Shown one piece after another: positions 8,273 through 16,355 of a stretch of DNA of 64,000 nt. The DNA comes from Sporanaerobacter acetigenes DSM 13106 (GTDB lineage Bacteria; Bacillota; Clostridia; Tissierellales; Sporanaerobacteraceae), in contig NZ_FQXR01000003.1 in the NCBI RefSeq assembly GCF_900130025.1, positions 284,444 through 348,443 of the forward strand, written 5' to 3'. The position numbers and the translations under genes are program-made. Within the stretch, counting starts at the first letter, position 1; the number at the start of each line of letters is the position of its first letter. The notes under the pieces are model-generated. The model worked only from the letters and a program-made list of their open reading frames with translations, ran no database searches and was not told the DNA's origin.

Positions 8273-9742
8273 CTACTTTTTAATTATCCCAAATGGTCTT
8301 GCCTCTTTTAAATTATAATCAGCATTTACTACACCATAAAAATTATTTATCCCTTCTTCTAATATAACTATAGGAACTTTAAATTTTACTTCTTGAGATG
8401 TACCACCTTTGGATTTTATATTTATACTCTCTATCACCTTGTCTCCTCTATATAGATCTACTACAGTTGGTATCTCTTTTTCTGTCCCTTTTAAATTTAC
8501 ATTATAACTTAATTCTATTTCCCCTTTATCTTTTTTATCTACTTCTATTTTATGTTTATTTGCTATTATCTCAAAATCTTCTTCACCAGGAATTACTACT
8601 TTAATTTCTAATATATTATTTTCTAATTGATCAGCACGTTCATATTCTATAGGATAAGGTTTGGTTAAATTAAAATCACTATTTACTACGGCATAAAATT
8701 TATGTTCACCTTTACTTAAACCTTCTAAATTTAACTTCATATCTATGTCTTCAATTATCTCTTCCTCACCATTAGTAGTCCCCTTTAACTCGATTTCTTT
8801 CTTGTTTATTTCCTTTCCTTTTTCATCATATAAAATTACATTTGTTTTCTTATTATCTTCTGTTATATCAAAAACTTTAAAAACAGTCATTAAAATATCT
8901 AATTCTTTTTGATTTTCTTCTACTTTATATTCTAAAGGTTTCTCTTCTTCAGTATATTCATCATTAGGCTCTCTTCCCAATATTCCTAATTCTAAACTTT
9001 GGATACTTAAACCTCCATATATAATATTATTTTCATATCCCCCAGCTTTATATTCTTTTAACCCTTTAATATCATCAAACATTCCTAATAATGCATTAAT
9101 ATCTTGTCTTTTATTTTTCTCTAAATGCCCTAAATTTAAACCTACTACTGTATTCATTCCAGCTATAGGATTATCATATTCATCAACGAACATACTTAAA
9201 GGAGAATTCTGTGATGCATATTTAGAATTAAATACTGAAGTTTTTAAATCTAAATATATTGTTTGATAATCATTTAATAAATTCCAATCTATTTCTACAG
9301 GTATCAACATTGTTAATATACCTATCTTACGATCTCGAGCAAACCAATAATCTAATTGTGTTCCTTTTGGTAATTCTTTTCTTAAATTTGAAATAAGATC
9401 ATCATTTAAATTCATATATTCAGAAGGAGCTGATACTACATAAAATATAGAAGTTTTCCCTTTTACTCTTTCTAATCCTTTTACTTTATAATCAAATGTA
9501 AACCTTATTGATCCATCTGGCTTTACAGTTGTTCCTTTAAATCCTTCTTGTTTTACCATTATATCTACAGGCTCTGTTGGTTTTATATAGTAAGTCCTAT
9601 GTGTAGAACCATTAGCTGTATTAAACCATACTACTGCCTGTCCATTATTTCTTGATGTTGGAGGTACTGTTATTGTTACTGCTTTTAAAAATTTATCTAA
9701 ATCTCCTCCAAAATTATGTGTAAAAATCTTTTCCTCCTGCAA
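8273..9742 (-). CDS. C-terminal part of a frameshifted secreted protein with repeated beta domains
   Basis: About 489 residues without a signal peptide or good ATG start. The frame can only begin at a TTG that overlaps the upstream gene. Two homologous segments are visible near the end (HKFYAVVNSDFNL and NNFYGVVNADYNL), suggesting tandem CARDB/Ig-like domains. Removing one T from the T5 run at 9722-9726 joins this frame to the gene upstream, giving a secreted protein of about 699 residues. It resembles an uncharacterised clostridial surface-protein family, recalled as Athe_2463-like, low certainty. The MazF-like gene follows directly. Confidence 0.6.
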   Translation of the reverse strand: MQEEKIFTHNFGGDLDKFLKAVTITVPPTSRNNGQAVVWFNTANGSTHRTYYIKPTEPVDIMVKQEGFKGTTVKPDGSIRFTFDYKVKGLERVKGKTSIFYVVSAPSEYMNLNDDLISNLRKELPKGTQLDYWFARDRKIGILTMLIPVEIDWNLLNDYQTIYLDLKTSVFNSKYASQNSPLSMFVDEYDNPIAGMNTVVGLNLGHLEKNKRQDINALLGMFDDIKGLKEYKAGGYENNIIYGGLSIQSLELGILGREPNDEYTEEEKPLEYKVEENQKELDILMTVFKVFDITEDNKKTNVILYDEKGKEINKKEIELKGTTNGEEEIIEDIDMKLNLEGLSKGEHKFYAVVNSDFNLTKPYPIEYERADQLENNILEIKVVIPGEEDFEIIANKHKIEVDKKDKGEIELSYNVNLKGTEKEIPTVVDLYRGDKVIESINIKSKGGTSQEVKFKVPIVILEEGINNFYGVVNADYNLKEARPFGIIKK

Positions 9743-10373
9743 ATTCAGGTGTTCTATTTACTACATTTTTTGCCCATCGTTCTAATACATATCTACCACA
9801 TTTCAGTTTATCATCTTTAGGTGCATTTTTCCCTAAATATAATTCTCCTACTTTTTTAATATCATTATAACCTGTTTGATATGGTCTTACTTTACCTGAC
9901 CATTTTATTTTATGATCTTTATATTTAGTTGTATCTTTTATTATTTGAGGATTTGACATAGGATCTTCATTATATTCTATGTTTGTTACATATCTTCCAT
10001 CTTTTGTGTATCCTAAATATAAGGCTTTTCCATATCTATCATGCTTTTGTTCTTGCTTAGGTATTAATGATCCATACCCATAATACATTACATTTTTTAA
10101 TAATACTGAATCAAAGTTTAAGTCATAATTAAATATGCTATCTTTAGGTGGAAATGCATGTGTCCAATAATATGTCCAAAACTCTCTTGCATCTTCTTTG
10201 GTTTTAAAACTTGTTGGATATGCCTTTAAAGCCTTTTTAATCTCTGCAAAACTCTTTATCTTTGATAAATCTATTGTGTTATCCCCTTTTTCATCACTTG
10301 CAAAGGCACCCCCAGTAAATGAGAGTGCCATTATTATTAACATTATTATACTTATATATCTCTTTTTCTTCAT
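9714..10373 (-). CDS. N-terminal part of the frameshifted secreted protein (signal peptide)
   Basis: ATG at 10373 sits behind GAGGGGGAAAGG. The product starts MKKKRYISIIMLIIMALSF and has a signal-peptidase site near AFASDE. The rest is a soluble domain rich in Tyr, Lys and Asp. The frame stops at 9714 just after GGKDFYT, overlapping the next frame by 29 bp. One base too many in T5 at 9722-9726 explains both the stop and the headless frame downstream. It could be a true mutation or an assembly error. Confidence 0.6.
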   Translation of the reverse strand: MKKKRYISIIMLIIMALSFTGGAFASDEKGDNTIDLSKIKSFAEIKKALKAYPTSFKTKEDAREFWTYYWTHAFPPKDSIFNYDLNFDSVLLKNVMYYGYGSLIPKQEQKHDRYGKALYLGYTKDGRYVTNIEYNEDPMSNPQIIKDTTKYKDHKIKWSGKVRPYQTGYNDIKKVGELYLGKNAPKDDKLKCGRYVLERWAKNVVNRTPEFAGGKDFYT

Positions 10374-10389
10374 TCCCTTTCCCCCTCTT

Positions 10390-10779
10390 TTATTCCCAAT
10401 TTGAAAAACCAAATCTTAAGGTCATTTCTCCATATCCTCCAGCAGGTTCTACACAACCATATTTACCAAAATCATAATATTGTGGAACTTTATCTTTCAT
10501 ATGCTTTACTTCTATTATGTTTATTACCTCTTTTATATCACTATCTGTAAATCTTCCTGTTGATTTTAATAAATCTATTATTAATGGCTTGTTTTCTTTG
10601 TAGTCCTCAAAAAATATATTAAACCCAGTGGAATCATCAGTATAACTTATTATAGTTCTATTTGTACTCTTTTCTTTTAATTCAAACCCTGTACCAGGAT
10701 CTCCACCATCATCAACCTTTAGTCCATACTTATCCGCTACTTTGTTTGCAAAGGCATAACTGCTATTATTCTTTTCTAC
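10390..10779 (-). pseudogene. 3' remainder of the SLH gene, cut off by an in-frame TAA
   Basis: Directly after the stop at 10780-10782, the same reading frame continues open for 130 codons to a TAA at 10390. It encodes a normal-looking sequence (for example SSYAFANKVADKYGLKV and EPAGGYGEMTLRFGF). There is no ATG, GTG or TTG near its beginning and no ribosome site, so it cannot be a separate gene. It is best read as the lost C-terminus of the SLH protein after a nonsense mutation. Confidence 0.65.
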
Positions 10780-11496
10780 TTACTTTATTCCTTTTTCTTC
10801 TGCTAGTTTCTTGAAATCTTCATCTGTGACTACTGTTTCATCTTTTGGTACTCCTTTTATTCCACCCATCTCTCTTGCTCCTACAGTTGATGGCTTACCT
10901 TTAAATGTTGTTACACCTTTTGTTTCTAATCTCCTTAAAAAGGCTACTGCCTCTGCTCTTTTTACTGCAGAATCTTTGTCATAACTTTCAAAATCTAATC
11001 TTCCACTTATTTTCCCATCACTTAAATCATTTTCATATAAATAATATATGGCTTGTCTTTCATTTAAATTAAATCCATTCTTAGCTGCTACTATCCTTGC
11101 TAATTGCCCTCTTGATAATCCTGTATTCTTTACTTTATCACTTTTATATCCTCCTAAAGGTATTGCATATTCCTCTAAGGCATCATATACCTCTTTTGCC
11201 CAATGCTCTCCTTCTTTAACTTTTAAATTACTTACATCTAATACTTTTGCATAACCAGTCATTAACTTTGCAAATTCTGCCTCGTTCACCTGCTTTTTAG
11301 GTTTAAAAGTCCCATCAGGATACCCTTCTACTATCCCTTCTTTTACTCCCCATCTTACAGGTTCCTTTGCCCATTGTTCTGTTACATCTTTGAAGTCTAT
11401 ATTATCTGCATAAGTATTATTTGATAAAAATGCTAAAACTAATATTCCCATTAGTAGTCTCTTTATATTCTTTTTACCTTTTCTTTCTCTTTTCAT
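10780..11496 (-). CDS. S-layer-homology (SLH) domain protein, truncated
   Basis: Secreted protein: a basic N-terminus and hydrophobic segment (LLMGILVLAFL, cleavage near TYAD) precede SLH repeats. The first reads FKDVTEQWAKEPVRWGVKEG followed by IVEGYPDGTFKPKKQVNEAEF; degenerate second and third repeats follow to about residue 200. SLH domains bind pyruvylated secondary cell-wall polymers. ATG at 11496 follows AGGGGG. The frame ends at a TAA (10780-10782) beyond which coding continues in phase. Restored length is 368 residues. Confidence 0.75.
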   Translation of the reverse strand: MKRERKGKKNIKRLLMGILVLAFLSNNTYADNIDFKDVTEQWAKEPVRWGVKEGIVEGYPDGTFKPKKQVNEAEFAKLMTGYAKVLDVSNLKVKEGEHWAKEVYDALEEYAIPLGGYKSDKVKNTGLSRGQLARIVAAKNGFNLNERQAIYYLYENDLSDGKISGRLDFESYDKDSAVKRAEAVAFLRRLETKGVTTFKGKPSTVGAREMGGIKGVPKDETVVTDEDFKKLAEEKGIK

Positions 11497-11603
11497 TATC
11501 AAAACCCCCTGTATTCATATTTGTTATATTTATTATAACAGATATGGGCAAAAGTGGAATATGTATATAATAAACCAGATAAATTTTGGAATGAATTAAA
11601 AAA

Positions 11604-11657
11604 TCAAAAAATAAAAAAGGCTTCCAATGAAAGCTTTTAGCAATCAAGGAAACCTTT
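11604..11657 (-). terminator. Intrinsic terminator of the stalk-domain gene
   Basis: On the minus strand AAAGGTTTCC (11657-11648) pairs with GGAAGCCTTT (11625-11616), allowing one G-U pair. It is followed by two T-runs ending near 11604. Confidence 0.6.
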
Positions 11658-11658
11658 T

Positions 11659-11682
11659 TGCGACAGTTCTCTCGCTGTCGCA
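11659..11682. repeat. REP-like palindrome, copy 2
   Basis: TGCGACAG (11659-11666) and CTGTCGCA (11675-11682) form a perfect 8-bp inverted repeat with an 8-base loop. It abuts the stop codon at 11683 and shares the GCGACAG arm with the element at 7449-7480. Neither side carries a T-run directly after the stem. Confidence 0.5.
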
Positions 11683-12582
11683 TTATCCAGCAAATGAAAA
11701 GGCATCTTTCGAATAGGGATCAAATTTATAGATGACATAATTTGCTCCTTGATAAAATACATATACATCACCTGTATATTTGTCTACAAAAAAATCAAAT
11801 ACAACTGGTATTATATAATATCTATCATTCTCACCCTTTATATACAACTTATTGGAAATAAAATTTCTCCATCCATCTTCTTCACTCAAGTTTTTATCTG
11901 ATAAATTACCTTTGTAAGATTCGTATTTTTTCCCATAAACTGTTTCATATGCCTTTTCAAGTTCTTTTCTGAGAATGGCTAACGCCTCTTCATTCGAAAG
12001 AGGTTCTACAAACGTTGGATACTTATTGATCATGATCTGTTTATAGTTAGGTAAAATAGGAAATTGTCCTTCAACAATATTTTCTCCATCATAATAATTG
12101 AATTTTGCCCCAAATTGTTCAGAAATAAATTTTAAAGGTACATATATTTTATCTTCTATTTTTTGTGTTTCAATATCCAATGTGTAATTTTCATTATTTA
12201 CTCTGGCATACTTTTCATTAATGAATAAATCAATTTTTTTGCCCTTAAGAGTTACAGAAATTATATCTTCATTATCGTTTTCTTTGATCTTTGCATTAAA
12301 TAGAGTAGAAATAACCTCAGTAGGAACAATAGGCTCCCCATCAACAATTTTTACAATAGCTCCTTCAACTACAGAACCATTAAAAAACAAAAAAACATTT
12401 TCTTTGAGGTTAAGCATTTCTTCTGAACCATCATAGTACTCAATTATAGGCTGCTCTTCATCAAATCTGATATTAAGATAACTTATATTCGTAGATTCTA
12501 CCTTACTATTAGTGTAAAATCTATTTAATAAAATTACAACAATTACTAAAATAGCAATAAACAATGGTAATTTTAATTTCAT
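11683..12582 (-). CDS. Exported protein with copper-amine-oxidase N-terminal-like (stalk) domain
   Basis: 299 residues: an N-terminal membrane anchor (LPLFIAILVIVVILLN), then two strands-plus-helix units typical of the stalk domain (ISTLFNAKIKEN, then KIYVPLKFISEQFGAKFNY) up to about residue 165. The C-terminal half ends in a DUF-like portion with VFDFFVDKYTGDVYVFYQG. In Clostridia such domains act as cell-wall or polymer-binding modules, not oxidases. No copper ligands are apparent. It lies in the accessory region and has its own terminator. Confidence 0.7.
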   Translation of the reverse strand: MKLKLPLFIAILVIVVILLNRFYTNSKVESTNISYLNIRFDEEQPIIEYYDGSEEMLNLKENVFLFFNGSVVEGAIVKIVDGEPIVPTEVISTLFNAKIKENDNEDIISVTLKGKKIDLFINEKYARVNNENYTLDIETQKIEDKIYVPLKFISEQFGAKFNYYDGENIVEGQFPILPNYKQIMINKYPTFVEPLSNEEALAILRKELEKAYETVYGKKYESYKGNLSDKNLSEEDGWRNFISNKLYIKGENDRYYIIPVVFDFFVDKYTGDVYVFYQGANYVIYKFDPYSKDAFSFAG

Positions 12583-12693
12583 ATCCTACCCTTCTCTCTT
12601 TTAAAAATTATCTATTCATCACCCAAAATACTACTGTATGGCATAAAGAATTTAGACCTGTTAAGATAATTGCCACTAGTTAATAAGGTTTCT

Positions 12694-13020
12694 CTACCAC
12701 TTTTTTATTTTATCTTCTGGAATTCCACCATAATTTACGCATTTTGAAACGAAATTTGCACAATCACTGTTCCCATTTTTATAAAATTCAAGACTATCTT
12801 CTCTGTGGTCACGAGCATAATCCCTTGCATCTAATCTATTATATGTTACACTAGCCCTTGAACTTTTAACCGATGCAGAATTATTCTAAAGTTCTTTGCT
12901 AATAAACTCACTCAATGCACCTTTCCCATTATTAACAATATTCCTACTTTGTAATACGGAATCTTCATCTGAGTAAATTTGTTTTAGTATATTTTTATAG
13001 TTATATTTATTATAATACAC
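12694..13020 (-). pseudogene. Remnant of a putative amidase-domain (Amidase_6-like) protein
   Basis: A 108-codon frame carries the characteristic core TYNRLDARDYARDH and NSDCANFVSKCVNYGG, matching the Cys-containing start of the Amidase_6 domain. It is broken by an internal TAG at 12886-12888 and by an early TAG at 12694, right after the conserved part. The remainder of the domain, including the later catalytic residues, is missing. There is no clear start or ribosome site. From 12583 to 12693 nothing is recognised, and 13021-13111 holds only AT-rich spacer. Confidence 0.6.
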
Positions 13021-13111
13021 TATATAAAATTAGGCTAATATTTCCAAGATACAATTTAAGACAGATAACATGATTTTTAGCTCAAAATAAATCAAATATT
13101 TGCAAAAAAAC

Positions 13112-13133
13112 AAAAAAAGCGACCGAAGTCGCT
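13112..13133 (-). terminator. Terminator of tRNA-Sec
   Basis: On the minus strand AGCGAC-TTCG-GTCGCT (13133-13118) is followed by seven T (13118-13112). It is a textbook tetraloop terminator 10 bp after the CCA end. Confidence 0.85.
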
Positions 13134-13142
13134 AATTTTCAA

Positions 13143-13239
13143 TGGCGGGAGCATGTGAGAATCGAACTCACCCAAGAGGCTCCTAACCCCTCGCGCTGGT
13201 TTTGAAGACCAGAGAGCCCACCAGGACTCATCTACCCCC
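13143..13239 (-). tRNA. selC: tRNA-Sec (anticodon UCA)
   Basis: 97 nt with an encoded CCA end. Its selenocysteine hallmarks are an 8-position acceptor arm, a long 6-bp D stem (GAGTCC/GGGCTC) with a 4-base loop, an anticodon arm CTGGT-CTTCAAA-ACCAG giving UCA, a long variable arm and a GTGAG/CTCAC T stem. The eighth acceptor pair is a G-A mismatch. It reads UGA as selenocysteine with SelB and is serylated before conversion by SelA. It has its own promoter and terminator, separate from selDAB. Confidence 0.95.
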
Positions 13240-13258
13240 AGATTAAAAACCATATTTT

Positions 13259-13287
13259 ATTATAAGACATAATATGCTATTTTTCAA
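13259..13287 (-). promoter_or_regulatory. Promoter of tRNA-Sec
   Basis: TTGAAA (13287-13282) and TATAAT (13264-13259) are 17 bp apart on the minus strand, placing the start about 13 bases before the tRNA 5' end. Confidence 0.75.
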
Positions 13288-13294
13288 GCTTTTT

Positions 13295-14155
13295 TTAATA
13301 TATAATTCCTTCTATTAAAAAGTCCTCTCCATTATAAATCAACTTTAAATTTTTTTGAGAATTTTTTACACTACCTTTTTCATAGCTTATAGTATATTTA
13401 ACACTCATTTTTAGTTCATCTGAATATTCATATATTGTATAATCTTTAATATCATAATTAATTATGCCCTTAAATTCCTCTATCAAATAAGTCTTTAGTG
13501 TATTATATTTAAATTTATCCACATCCTTTAAATTTAACATAGATATGCTTTCATCATACTTATGGTTTAGTATAGAATCATAATAATTATTTATTATTGA
13601 AACAGGGCTTACATATTTTTTAGAAACTATCATGCCACTAAACTCAAAAGGTTCTCTAATACAATAGTATTTATACAACACATCTCTTGCTTTCCCATCT
13701 ATAAGTATCTGAACTTTGTTTATGGAAGAAATAGAAGTCAAAGAATTGACGATAGAATATATTACAAAGGCTTCCTCTTTTTCAGTATAATCTTTTCCTA
13801 CTAAATCGCTTGAAAAACTTACATAAGCTACACCATCATTTATATCAATAGATAATACTTTAGTACTAGCTGGTACAATACTTTTCAAGTTTTTTTTAGA
13901 AGTTCCCTTTAACAATTCATCTATAACCATCTCTTCTATTTGGGCATTTTTTCTTGGTACAACTCTAAATTCTGGAGCTAAATAGTCCATTGATTCACTG
14001 GGATAGTAAAGAACAATTTCAAGCTTATCTTCTGGCAAGGGATTTATGGGAGGAAAATTGTTGCTTTCTTCATTTACTACATCATATTTTTGACATGATG
14101 TAGTGGTTATAGAAATTATAAATACGAATAATATGATTAAATATTTTTTACTCAT
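13295..14155 (-). CDS. GerMN-domain lipoprotein
   Basis: Lipoprotein signal with lipobox ITTTSC (Cys about residue 21). A GerMN domain follows at about residues 45-160 (LEIVLYYPSESMDYLAPEFR, then VLSIDINDGVAYVSFSSDLV). A C-terminal DUF4829/NTF2-like region ends the protein. GerM is a sporulation and germination protein in Bacillus; non-spore versions also exist. ATG at 14155 is preferred over the in-frame GTG at 14164 because GGGGTGAT then has proper spacing. It is last in an RR-HK-GerMN set and probably co-transcribed. Confidence 0.82.
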   Translation of the reverse strand: MSKKYLIILFVFIISITTTSCQKYDVVNEESNNFPPINPLPEDKLEIVLYYPSESMDYLAPEFRVVPRKNAQIEEMVIDELLKGTSKKNLKSIVPASTKVLSIDINDGVAYVSFSSDLVGKDYTEKEEAFVIYSIVNSLTSISSINKVQILIDGKARDVLYKYYCIREPFEFSGMIVSKKYVSPVSIINNYYDSILNHKYDESISMLNLKDVDKFKYNTLKTYLIEEFKGIINYDIKDYTIYEYSDELKMSVKYTISYEKGSVKNSQKNLKLIYNGEDFLIEGIIY

Positions 14156-14173
14156 ATATATCACCCCAAAACA

Positions 14174-15585
14174 TCAAGTCGTAATAGGCAGTTTAATATA
14201 AAATGTACTACCCACTCCAACTTTACTTTCTACTTCTATAGTCCCTTGATGCAGTGATACTATCTGCCATGCAATAGACAACCCCAACCCTGTTCCTCCC
14301 GTATCCCTAGATCTAGCTTTATCTACTCTATAAAATCTTTCAAAAATATTTTGAATGTTCTCTTCTGGAATACCTATGCCATTATCTTTTATTTCTATAA
14401 TGGCATATTTCCCTTCATTATACAATTTTAACTTCACTTTTCCCCCAGTTTGCGTATACTTGATTGCATTGTCTATAATATTTATAATAGCCTGTTGTAT
14501 TTTCTCATTATCTACTTTTAATTGTATCTTTTCATTTAAAACTAATTCTAAATCTATAGATTTCTTTTCAGCTAGAGGCTTTAGTCTTAAATAAATCCTT
14601 TCAAGCAAAAAATTCATATAAGTTATCTTTAAATCCAATGTGAGCTTTTCCTTATCTAAATCCACCAATGTCAATAAATCCGTTATGATATTGTTTAGTC
14701 TATCTACTTCTGAATCTATATCAGTCAAAAACTCTTTATACACATCTACATTAAAATCTTCTCCAGAAATAAGAGATTCTGACAAGATTTTTATTGATGT
14801 CAATGGAGTTCTTAACTCATGAGATACATTGGCTACAAAATCCTTTCTTTGAGTATCGACTTGATCCAATTTTAAAATCATAATATTAAAAGCTTCAGCT
14901 ACTTCTTTAAATTCATCGTTACTATCTATATTTACCTTTTCTTCTAAATGACCTTGAGCTACTTTATTTATTGCATTTTTTAATTGTCCTAGGGGTTTAA
15001 ATATAGCATCAGAAAAGAAAAAAGCTATAATAGCTGTAACAAGCATGCTTATTCCAGATATAAGTGCTACCTTTCTTGAAATATGTTTAACTTCTAAGTA
15101 TATATTATCAATAGATACAGATATAAGAGTAGCACCTACTATTTCATCATTTAGTATTACTGGTACAGAAACATACATAACCCTACCAGTATCTCTAAAA
15201 TTATATACTCTTCTACTATTTTCCCCATTCAAAGCTTTCTGTATCTCATCATGCTTAAAAGTATCCCCAATAAATAAATTGTTTGAATCCCCCTTAACAA
15301 TATTATTTTTATCTACAATGATAATTCTTCCATTTATCTCCTTGCTGTACTCATTTATAGCCTTTTTTACCCATTCTTCATTCATTCTATCTGAAGCTAG
15401 CTGGTATCTTGTTCTATTGGAAATGATATTGGCCTTTGTAAAGGTATCATTTTGCTTTTGTTGTATGTATATATTTAAAATGGTCTTGGATATAAAAATA
15501 TTTATTATTATCAGTGTGACAAATATCAATAATAAATAGGTGGAAACTAATTTCCACCTTACACTAATAAATTTTTTTTTATCAT
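14174..15585 (-). CDS. Sensor histidine kinase (WalK/PhoR type) with apparent frameshift at its start
   Basis: Order: TM helix, extracellular sCache-like sensor, second TM (about 170-190 in the restored protein), HAMP, HisKA with the phospho-acceptor in FVANVSHELRTPLTS, and HATPase with DNAIKYT, DNGIGIPEE and GTGLGLSI. The frame is open up to 15694, overlapping the regulator by 113 bp without a good start. ATG at 15585 overlaps the regulator stop as ATGA, but it is out of frame by one base across an A9 run (15572-15580). An A10 run would give MIKKKFISVRWKL and a 470-residue protein. Confidence 0.85.
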
Positions 15586-16277
15586 TGTGGCCTACTTCTA
15601 AAATAGTAACCAACTCCCCATTTTGTAAGTATATATTCTGCTTGGCTTGAATCTCTTTCGATTTTTTCTCTAAGTCTCCTGATATGAACATCAACGGTTC
15701 TTAAATCTCCAAAATATTCATAGCCCCATATAGTTTCCAATAATTCTTCTCTAGTAAATACTTTCCCAGGGTTTGAAGCTAAAAGTAGTAATAAATCAAA
15801 TTCCTTTGCAGTAAGATTGACTTCTTTTTCACGTACAGTTAATTTTCTGCCCAAAGTATTTATAGTAAAATCATCAATTTGAATTACTTGATCAGTAATA
15901 TTGGTACTTTTCATGTTTACTCGCCTAAGTATAGCTTTTATCCTTGCTTTCAATTCCAGTATATTGAATGGCTTAGTCAAATAATCATCCGCACCATATT
16001 CTAAACCTAATATTTTATTTATATCTTCACCTTTTGCAGTAAGCATGATGATTGGCACTTGTGAATCCTGTCTCAATTTCTGACACACTTCTAATCCGTC
16101 TATGCCTGGCAACATCAAATCCAAAAGAATCAAGTCGTATCTTTTATTTTTGGCTTTTTCCAAGGCTTCATATCCATCAAATGCAGTATCTATAATATAT
16201 CCATCCTGCTCTAAGCTGTACTTTAAACCTTTTACAAAAAGCTTTTCATCATCTACAATTAATATTTTGGTGTCCAT
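15582..16277 (-). CDS. OmpR/PhoB-family response regulator
   Basis: 231 residues. Receiver domain with acidic DD at 9-10, phospho-acceptor Asp53 in DLMLPG, Thr80 and Lys102 in TKPF. A winged-helix output domain follows (ELLETIWGYEYFGDLRTVDV, then HIRRLREKIE). It is the cognate partner of the kinase encoded directly after it. The target genes are unknown. The ATG start follows GAGGTGAT. It lies 78 bp after selB. Confidence 0.95.
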   Translation of the reverse strand: MDTKILIVDDEKLFVKGLKYSLEQDGYIIDTAFDGYEALEKAKNKRYDLILLDLMLPGIDGLEVCQKLRQDSQVPIIMLTAKGEDINKILGLEYGADDYLTKPFNILELKARIKAILRRVNMKSTNITDQVIQIDDFTINTLGRKLTVREKEVNLTAKEFDLLLLLASNPGKVFTREELLETIWGYEYFGDLRTVDVHIRRLREKIERDSSQAEYILTKWGVGYYFRSRPQ

Positions 16278-16355
16278 TTTATCACCTCATATATTTTATC
16301 AAAAATGTCATATTAATTATATTTCGACACTTTATTTCTTTTCCCTCTATTTTCC

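Noticed and set aside
10780..10782. TAA inside the SLH gene as a recoded codon
   Set aside because: UAA recoding is not known in such bacteria, and nearby genes show independent lesions. A nonsense mutation is simpler.
11474..11683. 69-codon minus-strand frame between the SLH and stalk genes
   Set aside because: It covers a terminator, a REP-like palindrome and a ribosome site, and has no start signal.
12886..12888. TAG in the amidase remnant read as pyrrolysine
   Set aside because: No pyl genes are in the window, the frame ends in another TAG before the domain is complete, and there is no start signal.
15045..15539. 164-codon plus-strand frame
   Set aside because: It is antisense to the histidine kinase, with no ribosome site and no recognisable domain.
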